Positions 8,273-17,088 of a DNA stretch of 64,000 nt are shown here, one piece after another. Location: contig DATNIE010000029.1 of the NCBI GenBank assembly GCA_035604595.1, positions 1-64,000 of the forward strand. Direction: 5' to 3'. A program made the translations under genes and the position numbers. This stretch comes from CAIKZZ01 sp035604595. Lineage in GTDB: Bacteria; Pseudomonadota; Gammaproteobacteria; Steroidobacterales; Steroidobacteraceae. The notes below the pieces were generated by a model. The model was not told the DNA's origin. It did not search any database and saw only the letters and a program-made list of their open reading frames with translations. How positions within the stretch are numbered: the stretch's first letter is position 1; every line of letters starts with the position of its first letter.

Positions 8273-9976
8273 TCAGTACACGAGGCCGGCGCCATAGCCG
8301 CGCGGATCCGACGCTGCCTCGACCTTGCCGCTGCCGAAGTCCCAGGTGACGGCCTCGGTGTTGCCCCACTGGTTGCGCGCCTCGCGCAGATGGTGGCCGA
8401 GTTTTTCGAGCTGCGCGCGCTCCTCCGGCGTCAGCGCGCCGGGTTCGAGCACGATGATGTCCGGGACATACTGATGATGAATGCGCGGCATAGACACAAT
8501 CTCGGCCGCGCTCTTGCCGTCAAGCCAGTTGAGTACGCTGAATAGCAGGTTGCTGATGATGGTGGCGCCGCCGGGCGTGCCGATGATCAGCATCCCATGG
8601 TCCGTGTCCACGAAGGTCGGCGTCATGCTGGACAGCGGGCGCTTCCCGGGCGCGATGGCGTTCGCGTCCGCGCCGACCAGCTCGAAGGCGTTCGGCACGC
8701 CGGCCGCGACGGCGAAGTCGTCCATCGTGTTGTTGAGGATCACGCCGGTTCCGGGCGCCATGTAGGTCGCGCCGAAGAACAGGTTGATCGATAGCGTCGC
8801 TGCGACCCGGTTGCCTTCCCGGTCGAGCACCGAAAAATGGGTCGTGGACTGGCTTTCCTCGCCGGTGAACGCCGGGCGCAGCGTCTCCGATGGTGTCGCA
8901 CGATCGAGGCGGATCGAAGTGCGCTGACCGGCCGCGTAATAAGGACTCAACAGCTGCTCGACCGGGATGCTCACGAAATCGGGGTCGCCCAGGTACTCGG
9001 CGCGATCGCGGTACGCGTGGCGCAGCGCCTCGATGATCAGGTGCCGCCGGGTCGTCGCATCGAGCCCGGCGAGGTCGTAGCCGGCGAGGATATTGAGCGC
9101 CTCGCCAATCACGATGCCGCCCGAGGCCGGCGGCGCGGCCATGACCAGCGTCGCATTCCGGTAGTGGAGCTTGATCGGCGCGCGCTCGACGATGCGGTAG
9201 CCGGCGAGATCCGCCTCGCTCCAGATGCCGCCCTCGTGGCGCACGTGCGCGACCAGCTGCGCGGCGAACGGTCCCTTATAGAAGGCTTCCGAGCCGCTGC
9301 CGGCAATCAGCGCGAGCGTGCGGGCGAGCTCCTGCTGGCGGATCAGCGCCCCGACCGGTGGCGGCTGATCCTTGATGAGGAACACACCGGCGGTGTCGCG
9401 CGACCTGGCGAGCTGCGCCTGTTTGACGTGGATTGCATTCGCCAGGCGCGCATACAGCGGAAACCCTTCGCGCGCCACCCGGATCGCCGGCGCGAGGCTC
9501 ACCGCGAGCGGCAGCCGACCGTATCTGCGGGCCAGCCATGCCCATGCGGCGGGCTCGCCGGGAATGCCAGCGGCCAGCGGCCCCTCGGTCGAGGCGCCCG
9601 GCCGCGGCTTGCCGTTCGGCCCGATATACATGTCGCGGCGTGCGGCGGCAGGCGCCGTCTCGCGGGCGTCGACCATGACATCGTGGCCGTCCGCAGCGAC
9701 GTGCAGCAGGTAAAAGCCGCCACCACCGACCCCGGAGCTCGCCGGCTCCACGACCGCGAGCACGGCGCTGACCGCGATCGCCGCATCGAAGGCGTTGCCG
9801 CCCCGCGCGAGCATGTCAAGGCCGGCCTGGCTTGCGAGCGGATGGGAACTCGCGATCGCCGCCTTCGGCGGTAACGGCGCGGCCGACAGCGCCGGCGCGC
9901 AGGCGAGCCAGACGAGCGCTGCGAGCAGCAGCGCCCGCGGCCAGGCGAGCCGCACGGGCTGACCGGCTCGCATCAC
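8273..9976 (-). CDS. ggt: gamma-glutamyltransferase
   Basis: A secreted N-terminal-nucleophile hydrolase of 567 residues that transfers the gamma-glutamyl group of glutathione to water or amino acids. A signal peptide (residues 1-33, ending LSAAP) precedes the large subunit. The autoprocessing site with nucleophile Thr379 is in ESQSTTHFSVLDREGN, and the Gly-rich GGGGFYL and SSMTPTFV segments of the family are present. It overlaps coaD by 4 bp (ATGA), so translation is probably coupled. Confidence 0.94.
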   Translation of the reverse strand: MMRAGQPVRLAWPRALLLAALVWLACAPALSAAPLPPKAAIASSHPLASQAGLDMLARGGNAFDAAIAVSAVLAVVEPASSGVGGGGFYLLHVAADGHDVMVDARETAPAAARRDMYIGPNGKPRPGASTEGPLAAGIPGEPAAWAWLARRYGRLPLAVSLAPAIRVAREGFPLYARLANAIHVKQAQLARSRDTAGVFLIKDQPPPVGALIRQQELARTLALIAGSGSEAFYKGPFAAQLVAHVRHEGGIWSEADLAGYRIVERAPIKLHYRNATLVMAAPPASGGIVIGEALNILAGYDLAGLDATTRRHLIIEALRHAYRDRAEYLGDPDFVSIPVEQLLSPYYAAGQRTSIRLDRATPSETLRPAFTGEESQSTTHFSVLDREGNRVAATLSINLFFGATYMAPGTGVILNNTMDDFAVAAGVPNAFELVGADANAIAPGKRPLSSMTPTFVDTDHGMLIIGTPGGATIISNLLFSVLNWLDGKSAAEIVSMPRIHHQYVPDIIVLEPGALTPEERAQLEKLGHHLREARNQWGNTEAVTWDFGSGKVEAASDPRGYGAGLVY

Positions 9977-10491
9977 TCCGCTCCCGGCGGCGCCCGGCGC
10001 GCGAACAACGGGGCGCGCTGCCTGAGCTCCTCGGCGACCAGCGGATGCACGAACTCGCTGACGTCGCCACCAAGCGAGGCGATCTCGCGGATCAGCGTCG
10101 AGGAGATGAACGTGAACTGCTCCTGCGGCGTCAGGAACACGGTCTCGACCTCGCGCGACAGGTGGCGGCTCATGTTGGCGAGCTGAAACTCAAACTCGAA
10201 ATCGGACACGGCCCTGAGCCCGCGAATCACGACGTGCAGGCCGTGGCTGCGGGCAAACTCGACGGTCAGCCCCGAATAGCCCTGAACCTCGACGTTGGGC
10301 ACGTCGTTGAGCACCCTGCGCGCCATGTCGATTCGCTTGTCGAGTTCAAACATCGGGGTCTTGTTCGGGTTGGCGGCGATCGCGACGACGACGCGCTCGA
10401 ATATGCCCGCCGCTCGGCGCACCAGATCGTGGTGGCCGTTGGTGATCGGATCGAAGGTGCCCGGATAGACGGCGTGCATCTTGCGGTTCAT
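9973..10491 (-). CDS. coaD: pantetheine-phosphate adenylyltransferase
   Basis: CoaD adenylates 4'-phosphopantetheine to dephospho-CoA. The 172 residues show the nucleotidyltransferase motif PGTFDPITNGHHDL (T/HxGH type), ANPNKTPMF, RGLRAVSDFEFE and the C-terminal FISSTLIREIA. The ATG at 10491 (MNRKMHAVYPG) overlaps the rsmD stop by 4 bp; longer forms would run deep inside rsmD. The rsmD-coaD pair is a common bacterial operon. Confidence 0.96.
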   Translation of the reverse strand: MNRKMHAVYPGTFDPITNGHHDLVRRAAGIFERVVVAIAANPNKTPMFELDKRIDMARRVLNDVPNVEVQGYSGLTVEFARSHGLHVVIRGLRAVSDFEFEFQLANMSRHLSREVETVFLTPQEQFTFISSTLIREIASLGGDVSEFVHPLVAEELRQRAPLFARRAPPGAE

Positions 10492-11117
10492 GTCTCGTCC
10501 ACCCGTTCGGCGGCGCCCGCGTAAAACCCCGGTGCGCGGCGCCGCGCCAGCAATCCGCGGACCTCGCCCGCCCGCGTCTCCCGGCTGAGCGTCCACTCAG
10601 CGGGCACTGCCGGGGCCGCCTCGCGCGCCGCCGTCTCGAGATAGACCACCGCGCCCGGTGCCAGCCAGCCTTTGGACTCGAGGAGTTTACACAATTCGGC
10701 CATCCAGCCCCGGGCGAACGGCGGATCGAGGAACACCACCTCGAAGCTCTCGGCCGGGCCCGACAGGAAGGCGAACGCGTCGCGCTCGAGCACCTGCCCC
10801 CGCCGGTCCTTGAGCGCGGCGAGAGAGGCCCGCAGCGCGGCCGCCACGGCCCGGTCGTGCTCGATGAACACGACCTCGCGCGCACCGCGTGATAGCGCTT
10901 CGAGGCCGAGCGCGCCGCTGCCGGCAAACAGGTCGAGGCAGCGCGCGCCGGCGATTTCGCCCTGCAGCCAGTTGAACAGCGTTTCGCGCACACGATCCGG
11001 CGTCGGGCGCAGTTCGGCCGCCGGGGGAAAGTGGATGCGTCGGCCGCGCCACTCGCCACCGATGATGCGGACTGCGTTGCGCGCGCCGGCCTTTTTTTGC
11101 ACTGCGGCAGACCGCAT
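10488..11117 (-). CDS. rsmD: 16S rRNA (guanine(966)-N2)-methyltransferase
   Basis: RsmD methylates G966 of 16S rRNA using SAM. The 209 residues from the ATG at 11117 contain RIIGGEWRGRRIHF, the RPTPDRVRETLFNWL segment, the SAM motif LDLFAGSGALGLEALSRGA and the catalytic DPPF. The start is uncertain: no clear Shine-Dalgarno precedes 11117, and the frame stays open to an ATG at 11252, but the extra 45 residues look non-homologous. Confidence 0.92.
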   Translation of the reverse strand: MRSAAVQKKAGARNAVRIIGGEWRGRRIHFPPAAELRPTPDRVRETLFNWLQGEIAGARCLDLFAGSGALGLEALSRGAREVVFIEHDRAVAAALRASLAALKDRRGQVLERDAFAFLSGPAESFEVVFLDPPFARGWMAELCKLLESKGWLAPGAVVYLETAAREAAPAVPAEWTLSRETRAGEVRGLLARRRAPGFYAGAAERVDET

Positions 11118-11650
11118 CGTGCGCACTGCGCGCGCAGCCGGATCCTTAGGAGTGTTCCTAGCCAAGGCGTCCCCGTGCGCCGCAGATGACGGCGCGATGA
11201 TACGCGCCTCATCGCGCACCGCCGCGCGCGCAGCACGCGTCAGGCGCAGCACGCCTGCGGAGGCCGGCGATTGCCGCGCGGCGGGTTTCCTCTGCGAGCT
11301 CTTGGACCACCAATGCCGTATCGGGTATTGGCGCCGGCCGGGCTCTGTTCCTGTCGGCGGTGCCGTGGGCGCACTGTCTCATGCCGCGCCGACGCAGCTG
11401 CCGCCAACGGGTCATGCTCGGCGGCGTGACCTCGCCGCCTGGGGTCACGCCGCGCGCCGCTGGGGGTGAGCGCGGTCGACACTGCCGGCGGCGACGATGA
11501 GATCCCCGCACAGTGTTGAGCAGGGTCGCTGCGGCCGCCGCGCGGTCATCAAGCCGGACGAGGCGCCTACCCGACGCCAGGCATCATCCGGCCGTGTGAG
11601 TGTGCCGGCGCTAATCGCCGGTAGAATGCCCGCGGGCCCCGGATGCACCC
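11118..11650. other. 533-bp divergent gap between rsmD and ftsY
   Basis: No gene could be supported here. Two small palindromes were seen: TAGGA-GTGT-TCCTA (11147-11160) and CCGGCG-CTAAT-CGCCGG (11605-11621). The second abuts TAGAAT (11622-11627), a possible -10 element for ftsY placed 23 bp before its start. No good -35 box was found. Many Gammaproteobacteria carry M16 peptidase genes between rsmD and ftsY; no trace was recognised. Confidence 0.35.
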
Positions 11651-12673
11651 ATGTTCGATGTTGGCAGCAAACAAGCGCCTGCGGCCGGCGACGCCGGCCG
11701 GGACGCCGCCGAGGGCGCGACGCCGCCCGGCGGCTTGCGCGGCTTGTTTTCGCGGCTGCGCGCGCGCCTCAACCGCGGCGAGGGGCTGCTGACGCGGGAC
11801 CTCCGCGAGCTGCTGCCCGGCCGGCAGATCGATGCGCAACTGCTCGATGATCTCGAAACCCGGCTGCTGAGCGCCGACGTCGGCGTCGATGCGACCGAGC
11901 GCGTCCTCAAGGACCTGCGCACGCGCGTCGCGCGCAACGAGCTCGCGGACGTCGATGCGCTGCTCGCGGCGCTCGGCGCTGCGATCACGGCACTGCTCGC
12001 GCCGGTGGCGCGGCCATTGATCATTGATCGGCAGCGACGGCCGTTCGTCGTGCTGGTCGTCGGGGTCAACGGTTCGGGCAAGACCACCTCGATCGGCAAG
12101 CTCGCGCGGCGCCTCAAGGACCAGGGCCTTAGCGTCATGCTCGCGGCCGGCGACACCTTCCGGGCGGCTGCGGTCGAGCAGCTGGAGGCCTGGGGGGCAC
12201 GCAATGAGGTGCCGGTCATCACGCAGGCCACGGGTGCCGACCCGGCGGCCGTGATTTTCGATGCACTGTCGGCCGCCAGGGCCCGCGGGACAGATGTGCT
12301 GCTCGCCGACACGGCCGGCCGGCTGCAGAACAAGGCCCACCTGATGGACGAGCTCGGCAAGGTCAAGCGCGTGCTGGCGCGCCTCGATCCGAGCGCGCCG
12401 CACGAGGTCCTGCTGGTGCTCGATGCGAGCCAAGGACAGAACGCGCTCTCGCAGGCGCGCGTATTTCATCAGGCACTGGGCGTGACCGGTATCGTGCTGA
12501 CCAAGCTCGATGGCACCGCCAAGGGCGGCATCGTGCTCGCAATCGCCGCCGAGCTCGGCATCCCGCTGCGCTACGTCGGCATCGGCGAGAGCGCCACGGA
12601 CTTCGGCGAGTTCGACGTCGCGGACTTCGTGAGCGCGCTGCTCGCGCCGGCCGGGACGGGCGGGCGGCCATGA
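11651..12673 (+). CDS. ftsY: signal recognition particle receptor FtsY
   Basis: FtsY is the SRP receptor GTPase that delivers ribosome-nascent-chain complexes to the translocon. The 340 residues hold the N domain (about 30-125) and the GTPase G domain: G1 GVNGSGKTT (138-146), AGDTFRAAAVEQL, DTAGR (220-224), TKLD (284-287) and GTAKGG. The long acidic A domain of E. coli FtsY is absent, replaced by about 30 Gly/Ala-rich residues. Its stop overlaps the ftsE ATG by 4 bp. Confidence 0.97.
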   Translation: MFDVGSKQAPAAGDAGRDAAEGATPPGGLRGLFSRLRARLNRGEGLLTRDLRELLPGRQIDAQLLDDLETRLLSADVGVDATERVLKDLRTRVARNELADVDALLAALGAAITALLAPVARPLIIDRQRRPFVVLVVGVNGSGKTTSIGKLARRLKDQGLSVMLAAGDTFRAAAVEQLEAWGARNEVPVITQATGADPAAVIFDALSAARARGTDVLLADTAGRLQNKAHLMDELGKVKRVLARLDPSAPHEVLLVLDASQGQNALSQARVFHQALGVTGIVLTKLDGTAKGGIVLAIAAELGIPLRYVGIGESATDFGEFDVADFVSALLAPAGTGGRP

Positions 12674-13335
12674 TCACCTTCGAGGCCGTCGCCAAGCGCT
12701 ACCCGAGCGGCCGCGAAGCGCTGAGCGACCTGTCATTCACGGTCAGCGCCGGCGAGATGGTATTCCTGACGGGTCATTCCGGAGCGGGCAAGAGCACGGC
12801 GCTCAAGCTGATCGCGCTGATCGAGCGGCCGACGCGGGGCCAGATCCTGGTCGGCGGTCAGGGCATCGCGGGGATCAGGCGCCGCGGAATTCCGGGCTAT
12901 CGGCGCCGCATCGGCATGGTGTTCCAGGATCACAAGCTGCTGCACGACCGGCCGATCTGGGACAACGTTGCGCTGCCGCTCGTGATATCGGGAACGCCGC
13001 GCCGCGAGCTCGACAAGCGCGTGCGGGCGGCGCTTGACCAGGTGGGGCTGCTGGGCCGCGAGACCAGCTTCCCGGTCGAACTCTCGACCGGCGAGCAGCA
13101 ACGCGTCGGGATAGCCCGTGCGGTGGTCGCAAAGCCGCCGATCCTGATTGCGGACGAGCCGACCGGCAACCTCGATCCGGATCTGGCGATGGAGGTCATG
13201 CGGCTGTTCAAGCGCTTCAACGACGTGGGCGTCACGGTCGTGATCGCGAGCCACGACCTGCACCTGATCGAGCAGTTCAGCGTGCGGCGCATCGCGCTCG
13301 CCGCCGGGCGCCTCGTCGGTGAGGCGCATGGCTGA
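12670..13335 (+). CDS. ftsE: cell division ATP-binding protein FtsE
   Basis: The ABC ATPase of the FtsEX complex, which activates peptidoglycan hydrolases at the septum through EnvC-type partners. The 221 residues show Walker A GHSGAGKS (35-42), a Q-loop (FQDHKLL), the signature LSTGEQQRVGIARA and Walker B ILIADEPTGNLD. It is embedded in ftsY-ftsE-ftsX, overlapping ftsY by 4 bp and ftsX by 8 bp. Confidence 0.97.
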   Translation: MITFEAVAKRYPSGREALSDLSFTVSAGEMVFLTGHSGAGKSTALKLIALIERPTRGQILVGGQGIAGIRRRGIPGYRRRIGMVFQDHKLLHDRPIWDNVALPLVISGTPRRELDKRVRAALDQVGLLGRETSFPVELSTGEQQRVGIARAVVAKPPILIADEPTGNLDPDLAMEVMRLFKRFNDVGVTVVIASHDLHLIEQFSVRRIALAAGRLVGEAHG

Positions 13336-14308
13336 GGCCAGCGCCCGTGGCTCTGAGGCGCGGGGCCTCGGCACGATTGCCGTGGGCTGGTTCGAGCGCC
13401 ATCTGCAGACGCTGGTCGCCTCGCTCGGGCGGCTCGCGCGCGCGCCCTTCGGGACCGCGCTCACGATCGGCGTGATCGGCATCGCGCTCGCGCTGCCGGC
13501 GTGCCTCGAGCTGCTGGTGACCAATGCGCGCGCGCTGTCGGGTGGCTGGCAGAGCGCACTCGACCTGACGGTCTATCTCAAGCCGAAGCTTGCGGATCAC
13601 GATGCGCAGCAGCTGACCGAGACCATCGCTGCCCGCCCCGACGTTGCGAGCGCGCGCCTCGTGACGTCCACCGAGGGGCTCGCGGAGTTCCGCCGCTGGT
13701 CAGGACTCGGTGCGGCGCTCGATGCGCTGAAGGACAATCCCCTGCCGGCATCGATCGTCGTGCGGCCGCGGGTCGTCGAGGGAGCTGGCGATTCGACTGC
13801 TCTCGGCGGTCTGGGCGATGCGCTGCGCGTGCTTCCCGGTGTCGACCAGGTGCAGCTCGATACAGAGTGGGTCCGCCGTTTCACGGCGATTCTCGATGCG
13901 CTCAGGCGTGCCGTCCTGCTGCTCGCGCTCGTGCTCGGGATCGCGGTACTGCTGGTGGTCGGCAACACGATCCGGCTGGACATCGACACGCGGCGGGCGG
14001 AGATCGAGGTCACCAAGCTGGTCGGTGGCAGTGACGGGTTCGTGCGGCGGCCGTTCCTCTACGGAGGATTCTGGTACGGCCTTGGCGGCGGTGTCGTCGC
14101 GTGGCTCCTGGTCGAGACCTTGGTTCGCGCCCTCGGTGGGCCGCTCGGGCGCGTCGCCGCAGCCTACGGCAGCCAGTTTCATCTGAGCGACCTCGACGCC
14201 GCGAGGTCGCTCATCCTGCTCGGCGGGGGCGCGCTGCTCGGCTGGATCGGCGCATTTGCCTCGGCCACCCGCCATCTGCGCGCGATCGAACCCGGGGCCG
14301 AACCCTGA
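13328..14308 (+). CDS. ftsX: cell division permease FtsX
   Basis: FtsX is the membrane partner of FtsE. From the ATG at 13328 (MAEASARG) it has 326 residues: a short cytoplasmic N-terminal tail, a transmembrane helix at about 45-65, a periplasmic domain (about 70-190) and three C-terminal helices with the FtsX permease pattern (VVGNTIRLDIDTRRAEIEV, then KLVGGSDGFVRRPFLYGG). The ATG at 13319 is less likely because it lies further inside ftsE. Confidence 0.95.
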   Translation: MAEASARGSEARGLGTIAVGWFERHLQTLVASLGRLARAPFGTALTIGVIGIALALPACLELLVTNARALSGGWQSALDLTVYLKPKLADHDAQQLTETIAARPDVASARLVTSTEGLAEFRRWSGLGAALDALKDNPLPASIVVRPRVVEGAGDSTALGGLGDALRVLPGVDQVQLDTEWVRRFTAILDALRRAVLLLALVLGIAVLLVVGNTIRLDIDTRRAEIEVTKLVGGSDGFVRRPFLYGGFWYGLGGGVVAWLLVETLVRALGGPLGRVAAAYGSQFHLSDLDAARSLILLGGGALLGWIGAFASATRHLRAIEPGAEP

Positions 14309-14369
14309 GCCGTCGGCCTACTCTAAGCCACTGATATACATTATAAAAAACATGGAACCTGCCAACCAC

Positions 14370-14396
14370 TTAGCACTCTAAATCAGCGACTGCTAA
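14370..14396 (+). promoter_or_regulatory. CIRCE-like HrcA operator before rpoH
   Basis: The arms TTAGCACTC (14370-14378) and GACTGCTAA (14388-14396) are separated by exactly 9 bp. The CIRCE consensus is TTAGCACTC-N9-GAGTGCTAA, so this differs at one base of eighteen. It lies 52 bp before the rpoH start, in an AT-rich pocket. CIRCE is the binding site of the HrcA repressor that controls groE/dnaK operons; HrcA is not encoded in this window. Confidence 0.75.
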
Positions 14397-14399
14397 GAT
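14370..14399 (+). promoter_or_regulatory. candidate rpoH promoter overlapping the CIRCE element
   Basis: An extended -10 element TGC-TAAGAT (14391-14399) lies 18 bp downstream of TTAGCA (14370-14375), so a -35/-10 pair would coincide with both operator arms. A repressor bound there would block polymerase directly. Upstream, the tract around 14331-14350 (TATACATTATAAAAAA) may hold a second start. Assigned by eye. Confidence 0.4.
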
Positions 14400-14448
14400 T
14401 GCGGTACCCGGAGCTTCTACTGACCCGGGCAAAGGAAACCAACGAGCC

Positions 14449-15327
<879 letters not shown>

Positions 15328-15345
15328 GCGCCGGTCCGCTGCACC

Positions 15346-15361
15346 GGGCTCTCAGGAGCCC
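15346..15361. terminator. hairpin between convergent rpoH and OmpA-like gene
   Basis: A 6-bp inverted repeat (GGGCTC, loop TCAG, GAGCCC) lies just after rpoH and overlaps the end of the opposing gene. It has no T-run on either side, so it is at most a weak bidirectional terminator. Confidence 0.3.
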
Positions 15362-16029
15362 TGCGTCAGCGGCGACAGCGTCAGCTCGACGCGCCGGTTG
15401 CTGGCGCGGCCTTCGAGTGTTCCGTTCGTCGCCACCGGCCGCGTCTCCGCGGCGCCGATCGTCACGAGTCGCGCCTTGATGATGCCGCACTTCTCGAGAA
15501 AGGCACCGACCGTCGCGGCCCGGCGCTCAGTCAAGCGCTGGCCGTGCTCGTGCGGTCCCGTGCTGTCCGTGTGGCCCGCGACCTCGATGACGGTCTTGTC
15601 ATACTTCTTCAGCACCACACCCACCGAATCGAGCGCACCGGCGATGGACGGCATCAGTTCCGCGCTGTCCGCGGCGAAGGTCAGTGCCTCGGGCAGGCTG
15701 AGCGTGATCTCATCGCCGATGCGGGTCACGCTCACGCCCGTACCGTGCAGCAGCTCGCGCAGCTTCGCCTCCTGAACGTCCATGTAGTAGCTGATCGCGC
15801 CAGCGGCGAGCGGACCGACCCCGGCCTCGATCGCCGCCCGTCGCCGGATGGCCTTGGCGCGGTCTCCCGAACTCCAGCCGACGGCGGATCCGGCGCGCGG
15901 CGCGAGCGCCGGACTCGGCTGGCCGCCCGGGGATGGGCCGACCGTCGCGCAGCCTGCCGTCAGCCAGGCGGCGCAGCAGCCGGCGAGCAGCGCCCGGCGG
16001 GCGCGCACGCCTCGCTCACTGCGTCCCAT
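15352..16029 (-). CDS. OmpA-family outer-membrane lipoprotein
   Basis: The start at 16029 has GGGAG upstream and gives a lipoprotein signal with lipobox LTAGC (Cys26). A helical linker follows, then an OmpA/MotB peptidoglycan-binding domain (about 115-220): ALTFAADSAELMP, VIEVAGHTDSTG, LTERRAATVGAFL and a final GRASNRRVELTL. At 225 residues it resembles YiaD/Pal-like proteins that tether the outer membrane to peptidoglycan. The terminal SPLTQGS ends at the convergent hairpin with rpoH. Confidence 0.85.
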   Translation of the reverse strand: MGRSERGVRARRALLAGCCAAWLTAGCATVGPSPGGQPSPALAPRAGSAVGWSSGDRAKAIRRRAAIEAGVGPLAAGAISYYMDVQEAKLRELLHGTGVSVTRIGDEITLSLPEALTFAADSAELMPSIAGALDSVGVVLKKYDKTVIEVAGHTDSTGPHEHGQRLTERRAATVGAFLEKCGIIKARLVTIGAAETRPVATNGTLEGRASNRRVELTLSPLTQGS

Positions 16030-16132
16030 CTGAAGTCTCCCACCGGTCAGGGTCCTGCACCCGCGAGTCCTGGCGTGCCGCGCCGGTCGCAGCCTTGCTA
16101 GAGTGCCAGACCCGTGACGCCGAGGGTATCCG

Positions 16133-16600
16133 ATGCGCAGCCTCGATACGTGGCTGACCGAGTACGGTGACAGCCACCGCCATCCAACCAACGAGCTGCT
16201 GCACGTTCTGTGCGTGCCGCCGATCGTGATCGCGGTGCTGGGCTTGCTGTGGTCGCTCCCGGTGCCGGCGGCGATCCGCGGCCTAACGCCCCTCGCCAAC
16301 TGGGCCTCACTCGCGGTACTCGCCGGACTCGCTTACTACGCCACGTTGTCGCTGCGCCTCGCGCTCGGCATGCTGCCTTTACTCGCCATCGGACTCGGGC
16401 TGATCGCGGCGCTCGACCGGCTCACAGTGCCGCTGTGGCAGACCTCCCTTGCAATCTTCATCGTCGCCTGGATCGGTCAGTTCGTCGGCCATGCGGTCGA
16501 GGGCAAGCGTCCGTCCTTCTTCAAGGACGTTCAGTTCCTGCTGATCGGACCGTTGTGGCTGCTGAGCTTCGTGTTCCAGAAGCTCGGGCTGCGCTACTGA
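16133..16600 (+). CDS. Mpo1/DUF962-family membrane protein
   Basis: The 155 residues match the Mpo1 (YGL010w) family: YGDSHRHPTNELLHVLCVPP at the start and WIGQFVGHAVEGKRPSFFKD later, with four hydrophobic segments. Conserved His residues lie in both motifs. Yeast Mpo1 is an iron-dependent dioxygenase of 2-hydroxy fatty acids; a bacterial function is inferred, not shown. It is divergent from the OmpA-like lipoprotein. Confidence 0.8.
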   Translation: MRSLDTWLTEYGDSHRHPTNELLHVLCVPPIVIAVLGLLWSLPVPAAIRGLTPLANWASLAVLAGLAYYATLSLRLALGMLPLLAIGLGLIAALDRLTVPLWQTSLAIFIVAWIGQFVGHAVEGKRPSFFKDVQFLLIGPLWLLSFVFQKLGLRY

Positions 16601-16753
16601 CTCCGAGTGCGCGACCCGCCTGCCGTGCGGGCCCGGGCGCGCAGCGCTCGAGCGCACGCGCTCCCGCGCGGCTCATCGCCTGCTGGCGCAGGCCGTGCGG
16701 ATGAGCGGACGTTGCGAGTGAGGCGGCAAGCGCTGCTGCGCCCGCCACCGATG

Positions 16754-16951
16754 CTAGCGGCCGCGGCGTCTCGCGCGGCGGCGGCGCGGGCTCATGTGCT
16801 CCGTCACGATTCGCTGGTAGACCGCCGACACCGTGCGGCCCAGCACCTTCGCGATGGCTGCTCGCGGAGCACCTCTCGCAACGAGCGACTTGAGCTTCTT
16901 GAGATCGGACGGCGTCCAGCCGTGCCCGTGGTGAGCGCGCTTATTGGTCAT
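16754..16951 (-). CDS. small basic HTH/SANT-like protein
   Basis: A 65-residue protein from the ATG at 16951 (MTNKRAHHGHGWTPSDLKKL). Residues about 12-50 read as a trihelical fold: W-T-x-x-D-L-x-x-L, then ARGAPRAAIAKVLGRTVSAVYQRI, close to SANT/Myb-like or homeodomain-like DNA-binding motifs. The tail is nearly all Arg, as expected for nucleic-acid contact. The AT-rich region upstream carries repeated ATTTGAA motifs that could be its own operators. No precise family recognised. Confidence 0.6.
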   Translation of the reverse strand: MTNKRAHHGHGWTPSDLKKLKSLVARGAPRAAIAKVLGRTVSAVYQRIVTEHMSPRRRRARRRGR

Positions 16952-17071
16952 GAGATTTGAACTCTTAGTATCGTTGAGGCGTGTTGCAGCGAGCGTCGCC
17001 CGCCGCGGGGTTGGCAATGATGCACGTTAAAAACGGATTAGCCAACCTCAGATTTGAATCTGCTATTCAAA
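16952..17071. repeat. repeated ATTTGAA palindromic motifs
   Basis: GAGATTTGAACTC (16952-16964) abuts the start codon of the small HTH-like gene, and a related motif at 17050-17062 reads AGATTTGAATCT at its core. Part of the second copy forms a perfect stem TTTGAAT (17053-17059), 5-nt loop, ATTCAAA (17065-17071). The tract is much more AT-rich than its surroundings. It could be operators for the HTH protein or, for the stem, a terminator of the malic enzyme gene. Confidence 0.45.
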
Positions 17072-17088
17072 CAGGTCGATTGTAACAA

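Noticed and set aside
8837..9874. 345-residue reading frame antisense to ggt
   Set aside because: Fully inside ggt on the other strand and with no family signature, so treated as a shadow frame.
14331..14350. AT-rich run as an ftsX terminator
   Set aside because: No stem precedes it; a promoter or operator context for rpoH fits better.
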